From: Brachionus rotundiformis
Lineage: Eukaryota > Rotifera > Eurotatoria > Ploima > Brachionidae
Length of the DNA: 64,000 nt
NCBI GenBank assembly: GCA_016802295.1
Contig: JAESIW010000207.1
Location: forward strand, 17,978 to 81,977
Direction: 5' to 3'
In this document: piece by piece, positions 45,016 through 57,089 of the stretch
Layout: the number at the start of each line of letters is the position of its first letter
Numbering within the stretch: the stretch's first letter is position 1
Notes under the pieces: model-generated
Seen by the model: only the letters and a program-made list of their open reading frames with translations
Databases searched by the model: none
Told to the model about the DNA's origin: nothing
Translations under genes and position numbers: made by a program

Positions 45016-47062
45016 GTTTTTCAATACTTGACTCAATCTCTACTTTCTTCTCATTTGAAACATTAATTCCAAGAGATCTAATTATCTTAATATCGTAATA
45101 TTTTTTAAAAAAAGGAAGATATTTTTGCGTTTGGATTAAGGCTTCATTTGCTGAACCATCATACTTTAGTTCAATTATCATGCCTAACTTTGCTTTTTTA
45201 TTAATTAACATAATATCGGCCCTTGCCTGTTTTTTATACCATACTTCAGAACCAAATTTAGATAAGCTTTTTATCTGCAAGGCTACATAATTTATTGCTG
45301 AGTGAACTAAATCTTCATTTCCGTGTACTCCTGCTACATTTTTATCTTGTTTCATGTTTATAAATTTAGGAAATGCTGAAAATAATTTTTCTAATGAATT
45401 TCTAAATGATTCTGTGTCTTGATCAGAATCACATATTAGAAGAGTTAATTCATCGGTTGCATCTTTAAACAATTGAGAGTCAATATTATAAATATGTTCA
45501 TAGAATGATACTAATTTCTTTTCTAGTTCAGATTTTACTTCCTTATTTGGTAATCTGATAGAGACAGTTGATTCATATTTTTGTTTCTCCGATAAAGTTA
45601 AATAACCGGCTGCAAAAATGTAGGAAAAAAATAAATCTACTGTAGATTCTTCTATTTTATAATTATCGCCAGCATTTAATAATTCTTTCAAACTAAGAAA
45701 ATCATTTTTACTAAATTTCAAATCTTCTAATTTCACTTCTGTGTCCTCTTGACTGAGTAATGATTGAACTTTTTCTTTAATTATATCAATTTTGAAAAGT
45801 TTTATAATAAAATCAATACTGCCAGTTTCTTCCCAATAATTTCTAATTACTTTGGTTGATAAAAAATTCACTATTGCCCAAGGATTATATATTGTTAAAC
45901 TTTGGTTTACATTTACTCTGTAACCATCATACCAATTTTTGGCTTTTACTTGTTCTTCTTCTGCTATTTTGTATTCATTAAAAAGATATCTTATTTCGTT
46001 ATCAGTGAAACCATAATATCTTGCAAACTGATTATTCAAAAAATTATATTCTACTATATTGTTTAGATCAGAAAATAAACTAGATTTAGCTATTCTAAAT
46101 ACACCAGTAATAAGTCCTTTTTCTAAATGTTCATTCCCTTTAAATGCTGTACCCATTATTGTTCTAAAAAGCATCATAGTGCTTTCTAGATCTTTACCAG
46201 TAAACTGATCACTTTGTAGAATATTATTAATCGGAGTATCATATTCATCTATTAATATATATGCTTTTTTGCCAAAATGAGTATGTAGTAGTTTAGATAG
46301 AAACTTTAAACTATTCTGAACCTCTATATCAGTCGCTTGTTGTCCATTGTTTCTATATAACTTTAAAAATTGAAGTATTTTTTCTGAAAGTTGTATTTTT
46401 TTAGCATATATTAATCGTTCTAAAAAACTTATTTCTTTGTTTGCAGTTGTTAAAGATGTGTTATAAATTTCATTATAATCAGCTATTTCCTGTTTAATTA
46501 AATGCTTGTATAATGAGTCATATCGTTTATAAGCGTTACTTATTGCAAGCTTTACTTTATCAAGTACTTCTTGATAAGAACTACCCTTTACATTTTTAAA
46601 ATCAACATAAATAACTGGATATTCACCATGATACTTGTCGTACTTGTTTTTGAAATCTTTATCTTGTGCTATATTTAAGGGAGCATTAAAATTCCCAAAG
46701 CTTGTAGTACCTTGAAAAAGTTGGTAATTTCTAGTTTTGGTTTTATCGGAATATTTATTTCCTTCTTTATCAACTTCGATTTCTAAAAAAGTCTTAATCA
46801 TATCCATGTTAACAGATTTACCCCATCTTCTTGGACACGTTATTAATATGACTTCTGCTTGGCTTTCTACAAACTCTTTGATAAGTAAACTTTTATCTAT
46901 AAATAAACTGCTATTTTCCACTAAGTTCTTAAATGTATTTACACCAATTGCAGTCTTAATTTCTGTAACAGGCCTTATTCTTCCAGGAGAAGACACAGTA
47001 GAGCCGGCGTTAGGCGGACTTTCTTCATTAAGTTTTCTTGATGTGGTTGGGGAATTGTGCAT
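44996..47062 (-). CDS. AAA-ATPase-like protein with PD-(D/E)XK nuclease domain
   Basis: Uninterrupted 688-codon frame. Residues about 30-330 are an AAA-ATPase-like domain: PVTEIKTAIGVNTFKNLV, Walker A-like CPRRWGKSVNMD (76-87), Walker B YILIDEYDTPI (268-278), then GVFRIAKSSLFSDLNN. The family's WYDGYR and YNPWAIVNFL motifs follow (377-400). The C-terminal domain has RADIML (Asp616) and IIELKYD (Glu631, Lys633), then Q-x2-Y at 645-648, matching a PD-(D/E)XK fold. The pairing is the AAA-ATPase_like plus PDDEXK_9 architecture, which I know mostly from bacteria and scattered eukaryotes. The N-terminal 30 residues are Ser/Pro-rich. It may bind and cleave nucleic acid. Its 3' flank is duplicated nearby, so it may belong to a repeated element. 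Confidence 0.85.
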   Translation of the reverse strand: MHNSPTTSRKLNEESPPNAGSTVSSPGRIRPVTEIKTAIGVNTFKNLVENSSLFIDKSLLIKEFVESQAEVILITCPRRWGKSVNMDMIKTFLEIEVDKEGNKYSDKTKTRNYQLFQGTTSFGNFNAPLNIAQDKDFKNKYDKYHGEYPVIYVDFKNVKGSSYQEVLDKVKLAISNAYKRYDSLYKHLIKQEIADYNEIYNTSLTTANKEISFLERLIYAKKIQLSEKILQFLKLYRNNGQQATDIEVQNSLKFLSKLLHTHFGKKAYILIDEYDTPINNILQSDQFTGKDLESTMMLFRTIMGTAFKGNEHLEKGLITGVFRIAKSSLFSDLNNIVEYNFLNNQFARYYGFTDNEIRYLFNEYKIAEEEQVKAKNWYDGYRVNVNQSLTIYNPWAIVNFLSTKVIRNYWEETGSIDFIIKLFKIDIIKEKVQSLLSQEDTEVKLEDLKFSKNDFLSLKELLNAGDNYKIEESTVDLFFSYIFAAGYLTLSEKQKYESTVSIRLPNKEVKSELEKKLVSFYEHIYNIDSQLFKDATDELTLLICDSDQDTESFRNSLEKLFSAFPKFINMKQDKNVAGVHGNEDLVHSAINYVALQIKSLSKFGSEVWYKKQARADIMLINKKAKLGMIIELKYDGSANEALIQTQKYLPFFKKYYDIKIIRSLGINVSNEKKVEIESSIEKPFSKID

Positions 47063-47585
47063 TTTTCCGATACTTAATTTAAATATTTTTTCATGTGCTC
47101 TTTACATATTTAAAATTAGCTTACTGCTTAATCTAAAAATTGCAACCCAACAGCTTTATTCAAATATTTCAAATTAAAATTATGACTCTTAATTTTCAAT
47201 TTTAATTTATTCAGTAATTTTTAAATTGTTTTTAAAAAAATGTTTTTTTGAAATATCTTGATCAAGCAGTAGCTCGTTTAAACATGAGCGAAAAAATAAA
47301 ATACTAACTGTCTGTATTTCTTATATTTCAAGAATTTTTATTATCTATATGCACATTGGCATCTGCTATATTAGCTCGTTCCTAAATTGCTTTTATTGAT
47401 TAGTAAAATAGAAACCTGCTCAACTTTCATTTTATTTTCTGATTTTGATAAAAGGAGAAAAGTAAATAAAATTTATTTATATTTTTTGTTAGAAGTTAAT
47501 ATTAACCCTAAAAAAATAAAAATACTTAATTACAAAGTTTTCAATATTTAGCTTTAAGTCGTATCCTTTTAAATCGGATTTGTAG
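47063..47585. other. spacer upstream of the AAA-ATPase/nuclease gene
   Basis: AT-rich; would hold its promoter. No repeat or other gene seen. Confidence 0.4.
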
Positions 47586-47589
47586 ATAG

Positions 47590-48240
47590 TTGTAAATGAA
47601 AAATGTATTAGACTAAGGTGACTTTCGTCAAATTCTAAAAGTTGTTCGAAAAACTAAAAGTGCTGAAATTGAAGCAGCTTCTATTAATAGAGCATATTGT
47701 TAGAGATCAGTCGAAAAATTAAAATTAACAATAGATATTAGAGTAAAAAACAGCAACGACAATCAGTCAAAAAGGGCTGAAGAATTTTCAAATTTTTTAT
47801 TAAGTATCGACAGAAGAATGCAAAAAAAATGTCTTATGACGAAAATGGCACGAGTGATCTTATTGAATTACCGACTAAAATAAGTAAACATTTCGGACCT
47901 ATTGATTTAAATAAGCATGTTTATCTAGATTTATCAACTGAGTAAACAAAAGTTAAAAATTTTTATTTAAATAGTAAAATAGTAGTTTTATTTATTAACA
48001 GAATTGATGATGAATTTTTAATAAATAGAGCGATTCTCTCTCCCAAAAATAACGATGCTGATATTATAAATAATTTAGTTACTGATCTTTTTAAAGGTTT
48101 AAAATTTTGTAAGCAATATCTTAATCAAATATGTACATTATATTAAAGGTGATTATAAGGAATATTTATCGATTGATTCGATAATTACTGATTTAGATAC
48201 AGCGCTTTATACCATCGAATTTCTTTTCAAAATGGTTTAT
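47590..48240 (+). pseudogene. Pif1-type (Helitron-like) helicase remnant
   Basis: The plus strand reads GDFRQILKVVRKTKSAEIEA (helicase motif III region), then SINRAYC, VEKLKLTIDIRV, RAEEFSNFLLSI, IELPTKISKHFG, and, after frame changes, INRAILSPKNNDADIIN and EYLSIDSIITDLD. These are the ordered C-terminal motifs of Pif1-family helicases as carried by Helitron transposons. The Walker A and Rep parts are not in sight. Stops and frame changes mark it as dead. Confidence 0.65.
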
Positions 48241-49368
48241 GATTAAATCATTCATGCTAAAAAATTGCGAGAAAAAAAATGAAAAGAATTTTATTAGTAA
48301 AAGGAAAAAACTAAATAAAATAAAAAACAGAATAAAAAAACAAAATAAAAAAAAATATTTTAAGACTTGTGATTCGTCATTCGTAAATAAAAGTTTAAAG
48401 AAATATAAATTGAAAATGCAACAAGATTGTCTTAAGCTTTTTTGATGTTAGAATCAGTCAAACAGGCTTATTACAAGGAATTATTCAAATAAGAAAATGA
48501 AGAACTCGAATTCCCATTTAGCTTAAGAACAGGTTGAATATACATACAAGTTTTAAGACCTGTATTCTATTTTCACTCATTTTTCAAAATAGTTAATCGT
48601 CCATCTCGCATTAAAATGAAAAACAAGCGTTGATATATGAAAAACTTGGACTTGAATTAATAACAACTGTAATTTTTAAAAATAAAAATTTTAACTGGTT
48701 GTAACATTTAATATATCATTAATAAACCCATTGTCTGCTTTTTTAAGTAATATTAGAAATAAATTAGAATCGACTCATTTTAAAGTTTTGACTCAAGAAT
48801 TTGGCAACCTTGATGAAATTACACTCTCAATTAAAATGAGCTAATTATTGATAATAATTTTTATCGTTTTTTTTCTAAACTTCTATCAAAATAAATGACA
48901 ATATAAAATATTCAGACTCTTATTTAATTTTTTTGTTTTTTTTTTAAATATTGTTAGCGGCATTTAAGAATAAAATAGCTGGCAATTCAATTTTTTATTG
49001 TTCGTGTTATATTCCTTTTCTGAAAAAAAATGAAATAATTAATAAGTTTTAAATGTAATCAACTAAGAATACATTTCAACTGCCCATTACTTTGTCAAAA
49101 ATGTTTTTAATTATATATTTAATTTTTTTACAGATTTAGCTAGAAATAATAGCTAATATTAAACAAGAAGAAAGGTCGATTGATTAATTCCTAAAAATTA
49201 TTAAAATATTTTTTGTTGTTTGATAGTATTAACCATTAACGATAGTATTTAAAAAATAAATTTTTAATAAAAAATGTCTCAAAACACCGATTACTTTAAA
49301 ATGACGTAAATTTGTTTTTTCAGGCAATAATAAATAAAAATCATGTTTTTGTTCCTTTTTATTTAGAA
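48241..49368. other. AT-rich region with scraps of coding
   Basis: A lysine-rich ORF at 48239-48445 and a short protein-like stretch near 48780-48840 (FGNLDEITLSIKMS) may be further Helitron-related debris. Nothing solid. Confidence 0.3.
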
Positions 49369-50200
49369 AAATGTTAAGTAGGAAAAGTTTACGATTCAAG
49401 AGCTTTTTAGACGAATTTTCTCTAGTCGATACTGACGATTGGGATGCTGCTTCTGAGTACAATGATGAAGAAATATCTGAAGACTTTGAGCCAGATGATA
49501 TAGTGAAAGTGAAAGTTTTAATTTAGATGTTGTAACAAATGATGATTTAGTGAATGAGGATATAGATGAAGCGATTCAGACTTTTATTCGAATTGTTATT
49601 AGTGATCAAAGTTGTCGAGAATAGGTTTCGACAATGGATCCAAAGCTGGGGTAGTTTGTTTTAATTGAAGATTCATCTGCACGAGTTAGAAATCGAACCA
49701 CTTTTAGTTAAAAAGTTGGAAACTACCTTTGCTTGAAAAAAAATTGATTCAAGTGCACTTTCAGCCTTTAGTTGTATTTTTGATCATTTAATGGTAAAAA
49801 AAAACAATTGCTTGTACAAACAAAGAAGCTGTACTTCAAAAAGATAATTTTCGTATTACTGAGTCAGATTTTTAGCTTTATTGCTCTCTCGTAGTTTTTT
49901 TGTAAAGGATATACTGTGAGAGATTTTTGGTCAAAAACTTATTTGATGATAAACAATTAAGAAATACAAGACTGTCTAGAAACAAATTTTGGTTAATTAG
50001 AGAATTAAGGCAACGTTTCGTTGACAATTATCAAGAATGCTATGTGTCTGGGCAGTTTTTGACAGCTGACGAGCAACTGATACCCTTCGAGTCTCATTTT
50101 TTATCTCAAATAATTTTTACCCAATAAACCAGATAAGTAAAAGTCTTTACGTCGAGTGAAGATTGTCCATCGAATACAAGACATAGAATTAAATACAGAT
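49369..50200 (+). pseudogene. piggyBac-like transposase remnant
   Basis: MLSRKSLRFKSFLDEF and an acidic N-terminus lead, with frame changes, to SSALSAFSCIFDHLMV, YTVRDFWSKTYLM and the open stretch 49927-50127: FDDKQLRNTRLSRNKFW, IRELRQRFVDNYQECY, SGQFLTADEQLIPF. The LTADEQL carries the first catalytic Asp of piggyBac (DDE_Tnp_1_7) transposases. After it the frame breaks, and the other catalytic residues and the Cys-rich end are missing. Confidence 0.65.
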
Positions 50201-50504
50201 CGAATAAAATTATCGATCATTGGGAGGATGAATGTTTACCAGGATCAAGCGAGAAGAAGAACAAGAAAATTGAAAGTTATCAAGGAAATACTAACATTGA
50301 AAAACAAATTAACAAACACTTAAATAGAAAAAATATTGAATACTAAAACTAAAAAAATACTTCCTAAAATTAAAAAAATGAATCAAGTGGCACACATTTA
50401 AGTTTTATTTAAGTTTTTTCAAAATTAGAAGGCTTTTTTTGTTTGTTCAACTAACGTTTTGAAATTCACAATACTTAAGAACTGTTTTTTTTTTTTATTA
50501 TTTG

Positions 50505-51335
50505 TAATTAGTAGTAGTAGGAGAAATTGGATGACTGCGAGTTGCCGGATGACTCCAGCAAGAGAACCTGAGTCCTATGAGCGGCCTGTTCTTTGGTCGT
50601 CAATCCTCTTCTTGAAAGAGTTGACACTTGGTTCATCAATGACTAAATCGGGTAGCTTGTTCCACATTCGTGCTACACTGATGCGGAAAGCGTTACGTCT
50701 GATTAGAAAGTCTTTCACTAGCTCTGGTCTGATGTGCCCTCGATGCCCGTTTCTGGGCGGTCAAACTTGTAGAGAGGTCTCCCAGGACTCCCAGGTCTTT
50801 TTTCGTTTTAGTAACCTCAAGCTCGTGTAGTATACCGGTCGACCTAGGATGTGGTATTTATTCCACGGGTTATTTTTACCGTAATGCATGACCTTGCATT
50901 TTCCGAGGTTCAGTTTCATCAGCCATTTGTCGCATTATGCTGCTAAGGCTTCCAGGTCGCCTTGCAGCTGCTCATTACAACTGTTCGTGATTAAGCGCAC
51001 GATGATCTTGCAGTCATCTGCTTACAGCTTACATGGAAAGCTTATATGTTCTGGGAGGTCGTTTATGAAGACCACGAAGAGCATTGGACTAATGACTGAG
51101 CCCTGAGGGACCGAGCTCGTGACTGGTGTCCAGTCCGAACAGTACTCGCCGAGGACAACTTTTTTCCTTCTGCCCGAGAGGAACGCTCTGATTCATCTGA
51201 GTACGGTTCCTTCTACCCCGTGAGCCGAAAGCTAGAGCAACAGTCTTTGATGTGGAACCTTGTCAAAAGCCTTCGAAAAATCGGTGTAGATGACATCTAC
51301 TGGGCACTTGTCTGCGATCGCTCTTGTCGTCAGTA
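50505..51335 (-). pseudogene. LINE remnant 2: reverse transcriptase, less AT-rich than its surroundings
   Basis: The minus strand gives VDVIYTDFSKAFDKVPHQ (palm motif A), VPQGSVISPMLFVVFINDLP, then ADDCKIIVRLI (the Y of YADD is a stop here), LMKLNLGKCKVMHYGKNNP, and the C-terminal part ending with the TAC-type repeat near 50505-50520. The richer GC content and intact motif spacing suggest a fairly recent insertion of another LINE lineage. Several stops. Confidence 0.75.
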
Positions 51336-51355
51336 GTAGTAGTAGTAGTAGTTCT
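51335..51355. repeat. AGT microsatellite, tail of LINE remnant 3
   Basis: Seven AGT units. On the minus strand (ACT)n follows the C-terminal end of the next LINE piece, as a 3' tail. Confidence 0.7.
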
Positions 51356-51995
51356 TGATGCGACACCTAACATGTGATTGTCTAAGCCCATCACCGCCAA
51401 TTAGCCGTGTAGAGCTGTAGCAGCCGATTCCATTGAACTTATCAAAAGTCATTTTGAATTTAGCGGTTGACTTGGATTAAGCCACATTTTCTGGCAACTT
51501 ATTCCAATGCGGAACTACTCTGTTTGAGAAAAATACATGTCTGGAACTTACTGCAGCCGCAAAATCGTTTCTAATTTGTACATTTCAATCAAGACCCCTG
51601 CATCTAAATTTTTCTGAAGCATCCCTCTCTCATAAATATTATTAATTTTTGCGTCATCTGCTAACAATTCCATTCTTTTTCAAACGCAGTCAAGTAGGTC
51701 ATTTATGTACAGAACAAATATCAGGGGTCCAAGTACAGAACCTTGCGGAACTCGACTACAGTACCTCTGACCATCTAGAAACTCCATCACCAAGAACAAC
51801 TCGCTGAGTTCTTTTACTCAAAAACCTTTGAAGAGTCTAATAGTATACTGTTACCTTTCCTTGACAATAACTTCCAGAACTTTACATGCGACTGACGTAA
51901 GTGATACGGGATAATTAACTGGCTCTAATTTACTTCCTTTTTTGTAGATCGGGGACACATTTGATCTTTTCTACTCTTTTGGGATTTTTTCTGTT
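51356..51995 (-). pseudogene. LINE remnant 3: reverse transcriptase, internally deleted
   Basis: The minus strand reads VPQGSVLGPLIFVLYINDLL in two parts around a junction, ADDAKINNIYERG, and the C-terminal SNRVVPHWNKLPENV. The order is partly scrambled by deletions near 51640 and 51850. It lies end-to-tail with remnant 2, so one LINE inserted next to another. Confidence 0.65.
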
Positions 51996-52598
51996 TAGCT
52001 CCATATAAAATAAAAAATATTATATCTAATAACTATAATCAAACGTAAAAAAGAAATCGAAATGAAATATGAACGACAGAAGAAAACGATTGTCAAATTT
52101 TAGTATAGATTAGAAAATTTATTTTAACAGATAATCTAAATCAAATACGTCGGTAGAAAGGAACAAAAAAGATTAACCGATTATTGGTCACGAAAATAAG
52201 AATTAAAAAAAAACGATAATATAATATGAAATAGTAAAACACAAAAACCTATTTAATATATATAATTGGTAAAACACATCAAATCAAACTGTTATTAAAT
52301 CGACACTTTACATTAAATATATTTATTTATTTAATTGTCATTATTATCTGGATATTGAATATAATTTTTGTTTAGCATACAAAAGTTTTTTTATTTTTGA
52401 ATCCCTTTAAAGTCTGAATGTTTCATCTAAAAAAAACTAGAGTCTAGTTCAAATAATTTTTACCTTTGAAAACTAAATGGAAGCATTTTAAGAAAATTTC
52501 TAATTTAAATTTTTACTTTGAGACCATAAAAAATTCCGAATTAAATCTTAAATAATTGAGAAAAAGTTTTCATTCCAAAAATCAAATTTTATGTAAAA
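51996..52598. other. spacer upstream of the laccase gene
   Basis: AT-rich, no gene. Expected to hold the laccase promoter; no specific element identified. Confidence 0.4.
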
Positions 52599-55051
52599 AT
52601 GAGACTAATGAATGTGTTTTTTTTTACCATGTTTATTCTTTTGGAAGCAAAATATCCAAGTAAATTTATATTTTTTATAGAATAATTTTTTGGTACTTAT
52701 TCGATAATAACAAACAATTATTTTATTAATTAAGTATTAAGTATAATTCTTTCGAAATTTTAAATTACTTAAAACTTAATAATAAATGTTTTTAAGACAA
52801 CTTCGTATTGATTACACTTTATTTGAAAGAATTAATTCTTATTCAAAAGTAGTTTGTTTCGTTTTAAAATTTAATAGTGAGCTTTCTTTCTTTTATTTTG
52901 TATTCTTTTATTATGTCTGAGATTTATTTATTCATATATTCACAGGAAGAGATTTCAATTCAGGAAATTTAATCAGATAATCTAATTATTTAGTTCATTT
53001 TTAACATTTAACTTAGCAATTTTAAATACAAATTTCATTTAAAACAAATTTAAAAAAAAGTTCTGATGATGTTTAAAAATAAATTTTTTCAAAATTTTAC
53101 TTTTTTTTATAAGATATTAAGTTAAAAGTTTCACAAGACTAATTTTATAAATTTAAGAAATTAAATTTTTTCGCAAAAAAATTATTTCTGTTTATAATTG
53201 GATATATTCTAATTTATAATTTAACAAGAATATTTTAATCATGAATGCACCAGGGATTGTTCTCAAACCTTTCCAATGAGTTGTTTCTATGAATTTACTC
53301 TTGAGACATATTCAACATTAAGTCGAGCATGTTACAACTGTCCCAAAAATTACACTGATTGTCTTAGAGAAGACTGTATACCTGGTGACGGAATCATTAA
53401 AACAATTGAAACAGTTAACCGTCAACTACCAGGTCCATATATTCAAGTATGTTATGGAGATACCATTTTTGTAAATGTTAAAAATAATTTGAGATCACAA
53501 CGTGTGGTAACTATCCACTGGCATGGAGTTTCTCAATCGAATAACTCACAAATGGACGGAGTTGGAATGATTAATCAATGGCCAATATTACCATACACTT
53601 CATTCCAGTACGAGTTTATAGCTGATACTCCGGGAACTCATTTTTGGCATGCTCATTCCGGCATATTGAGAACAGATGCAATTTTTGGCCCCTTAATAAT
53701 CAGAGAAAAGGATGATATTAATAGAAAACTGTATGACTATGACTTAAAGGAACATTATTTGATATTAAATGAATGGCATAGAAATCAATTAATAAGTATA
53801 TATGGATCTTATTTGCATAATGCATTCTTTGGAATGGAATACTCTATTTTAATCAATGGAAAAGCTGGCTTTACTGATCAGTCGAATATCTCTGTTCCTT
53901 TAACAACATTTGATGTAAAACAGGGATTTAGATATCGATTTAGATTAATAAATGCCGCAGGAGAAAATTGTTTTATGCAAATTTCTATTGATAAACACAA
54001 GCTGAAAATAATTGCAGCTGATGGTCATCCAGTAGATCCGATTGAAGTAGATTCTATATCTCTTTTAGCGGGTGAAAGATTTGATTTTGTCATAAAAACT
54101 AATAATTCTGTATCTGATTATTGGATAAAAGTTAAGGGAGAGGGAAATTGTGCTTTTAATAAACTTTTTCAAAGAGCCATTTTAAGATATGAAGGCTCGG
54201 CAAACAAACTTGATTCAAAATTACCATTTAATTATGAAGATACTGAATCAAATGGCACAGCTTTTAGGTCAAATGTAGACTCTACAAATAATGTCAAATC
54301 TTATTCGGATTTAAAAATTGTTCAAAATTATAGTGTAAAATTTTTAAATCGAATTTCATCACAAGCAGATAAAGTAGTTTATTTAAATTTCGATTTAAAA
54401 CCGTTTGATGATCCAGAAGTCCATGATCCAGAACTATATCCATTCAATAGATCTGTAAATACATGGTATTCCTCATTTATAAATCAAATTAAATTTGAAA
54501 TGCCTTCAAAACCAGCTTTGCTATATCCACATGAATTAAAAAATTTATGTAATGAGACTAATTTACCATGTGAACATGGATCATCATTTTGTGCTTGCAC
54601 TCACTATTTAGAATTCAATTTTGATGAGTTAGTTGAATTTGTACTAGTTGATGGAAATGGGTTTTTTGAAAAACATTCTGTTTATTTACATGGTCATGAT
54701 TTTGCAGTGATAGGTACAGGCATATTAAAACAAAAAGGAACCGGATATTTGACAAATGATGAAGTAAGAAAATACGATGAACGAGGAGCATTAGATCGTA
54801 ATTTTGACAGACCAGTTATCAAAGATACAGTTACGATATCAAGTGGAGGTTATACAATTATTCGATTTATTGCCAACAATCCTGGATTTTGGCTCTTACA
54901 CTGCCACATTGATAGTCACTCAGATCCTGGTATGACAGTCTTGATTAAAGTGAACCAAAAACAAAGCAAAAGTGAAGAGACAAATACTTATTTCATTGAT
55001 TATTTAATTTATTTTTTGAAACATTTTATTTTTAATTTTTTTAATATGTAA
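52599..55051 (+). CDS. laccase-type multicopper oxidase, two exons (627 aa)
   Basis: Exon 1, 52599-52659, encodes a signal peptide (MRLMNVFFFTMFILLEAKYP). A 569-base GT..AG intron joins it in frame to exon 2, 53229-55051, which opens HECTRDCSQTFPMSCFY, a Cys-rich start typical of animal laccases. All four copper clusters are present: HWHG, HFWHAHSG, HSVYLHGHDF and HCHIDSHSDPGM, with an axial Met. The enzyme would oxidise phenolic or metal substrates with O2 reduced to water, outside the cell; in arthropods such enzymes tan cuticle, but the role here is unknown. Without exon 1 the gene would lack secretion, so the ATG at 53276 is internal. A broken partial copy is at 40387-40640. Confidence 0.85.
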
Positions 55052-55776
55052 TTGACTAAAAAATTTAAGGAAAATAATTCTTTCTTATCAAATTACGTTT
55101 TTACCCATTTTACCAAAAAACATTTTGTTAAAGTTTTCTGGAGTATTATGAATTAGATTTAAAATAAAAGCTTTTAAAAAATTTTTTAGATTTTTTTTGA
55201 ATAACACTGATTTTCTGATACAGACAATCGAAAATCAAAAATCAAAAGGAAACCCAATATTCGATATTCTAATTCTCCTATTACTGCATTGATTAAGTCC
55301 AGGATCAAAAAAGAGCGTTATCTATTTTTTATTTTAATATTAAAAATACATTTTTCAAATAATTTCAAATAATATTAAGTGAAAATTAGTCTACAATTAG
55401 TAATTTTTTTGTTTTAAATCAAAATATTTAATTCTTGATTAGATTATTTAAAGAATAAGAGCAAAACTTCTTAATTTAATTGAATAATATTTTTTGATAA
55501 TATAAATGCTCGAAAATTCTACTCGTAATTCTAACCATTGATTTTGAATAATAATTAGAAATATAAAATGATATTAATAATTTGTCACCCTCTTCTTTCC
55601 TCATGCGGGCTTTGGCAGAATTATGACGGCGTCTTTCACTAAGAAGCCAGCAGGTTTAGGTTAACCTGTTTTATTAATAATTTAAAAAATTATTATTTAA
55701 ATTTTTATTTATTATTCTACATTATATTAAAATTTAACTAACAATTAAAGCAATTAAAGCGCTAACTTGAAATTTT
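55052..55776. other. 3' flank of the laccase gene and spacer
   Basis: An AATAAA near 55162 could serve as polyadenylation signal. Otherwise nothing seen. Confidence 0.4.
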
Positions 55777-55935
55777 TAGCGCTTTAGATGCCGAACTGGG
55801 AGGGTGCATTGCTTGATTTATGATACTTCTTTAGTATGTGAATTCCCTCAGGTACTCAATCTTTGTATCATGAATTGTGATTGAGGTACAATCTTATGTG
55901 ACTTTGGATTTGGTTCCTTATAATACGAGTCAAAT
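55777..55935 (+). repeat. dispersed repeat with conserved hairpins, copy 2
   Basis: Second copy of 23388-23565; same orientation, same blocks and hairpins. Differences are scattered, with bases in the ATACT..AGTAT stem unchanged. Confidence 0.55.
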
Positions 55936-56298
55936 TGGTTTAGCGTTTTTTCACCAAATCTTGAGTATTATATATCTATCGGGAATGAGCTAGCTTTTCT
56001 CATATCATCATCGGTCACAATTAGGAATTGTGTCCGAGAGAGAACACAATTTTGTCATTTTTTAGGAATTACGCACCATATTTTTCAATTATGTATGAAC
56101 AAAAAGTTTAATGATAAAGTCTTTAAAATGCGAATTTTTTCATCTCACGATGATGTTTTTATTTTTCAAAAATTCTTAAAAAAAGTTTATTATCATTTAT
56201 ATTATATTATTTTAATCAATTTAAAAAAGACATGTTGTTTTAATTTGTAATATAATAATTAGATAAAAAATGAATAAAAATATAATTAGTCAGAAAAA

Positions 56299-56662
56299 TT
56301 AATCTTTCGTTTGGTTATTAATAGCCTTATTTCTATCATTTTTTTCATACAAAACAGATAAAATGACAATAACTATCTCAATCAACTCAACTAGACTTAA
56401 TAAACTAAATCCAATAAATAGGCCCAATAGTCCACCAATATTCGATATTAAGTCAACTATTTCCATTTTTTTTAAACTCTTCTATTTGTTCGTATTCCAA
56501 TGAATCATAGAATATATTTATTTTAAGTAAATTCTGTTTGACAAACTCTAATGAGTAATTGTAAGAGGAGTTTTTTCTATTAAGCATTTTAACAAAACTT
56601 CGGCGTATTTTTTTCTTTATTTTTAAAGCACTTAAATAAAAAATCCGAATATGTTTTAACAT
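56299..56662 (-). pseudogene. C-terminal part of a DEG/ENaC-type sodium channel, with one frame change
   Basis: 56662 leftwards reads a basic stretch, then FVKQNLLKINIFYDSLEYEQ and IEEFKK. After a run of eight A the frame shifts by one, and the next frame gives MEIVDLISNIGGLLGLFIGF and SLLSLVELIEIVIVILSVL, ending at 56299. This is the conserved end of amiloride-sensitive/degenerin channels: the extracellular YxxLxYxxIxE, then GGxLGLFxGxSxLSxxE in TM2. The shift may be an assembly error in a homopolymer, in which case this is the last exon of a live gene; no upstream exons were recognised to the right. Confidence 0.7.
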
Positions 56663-57089
56663 TATTAAACCAAAAACAAAATCATATTTTATTAAAGACC
56701 CGAATCTCTAAGCATTTGGGGCATTTCACAGATACTCATCAAAACTAGCCAAAACATTTTGATTTAGCTAGCTCAATTCTATCTGTCAAAATTGAAATAT
56801 GTTGCAAAATTATCATTACAATTTGTTAAGAAACTTTCTATTCCGTAAAGTTAGGCAAAAATTTTGATTTTAACGGATTAATTAAGGAATATTTTTACTT
56901 GTAAATAATTTAATACTTAAGCTTTTTATCTTATTTTTATTCTTCAAACACTGAAAAAAAGGTTAACAACCCATTCTGAGTGACCTAGTGGAGTTTTTTC
57001 TTAAAAAATCTTTATTGATAAAAATATAAATTTCCACATTGTGAATAAATTATATTTTCACATTAATTTTAGAAAAGCTAAAATTTTGG
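56663..57089. other. spacer
   Basis: Nothing supported; upstream exons of the channel were searched for and not found. Confidence 0.35.

Noticed and set aside
51335..51355. AGT repeat as a CRISPR-like or regulatory array
   Set aside because: It is a simple trinucleotide tail at a LINE end.
53276..53278. ATG at 53276 as the laccase start
   Set aside because: The frame is coding further upstream with conserved cysteines, and a secreted enzyme needs a signal peptide, supplied by the exon at 52599.
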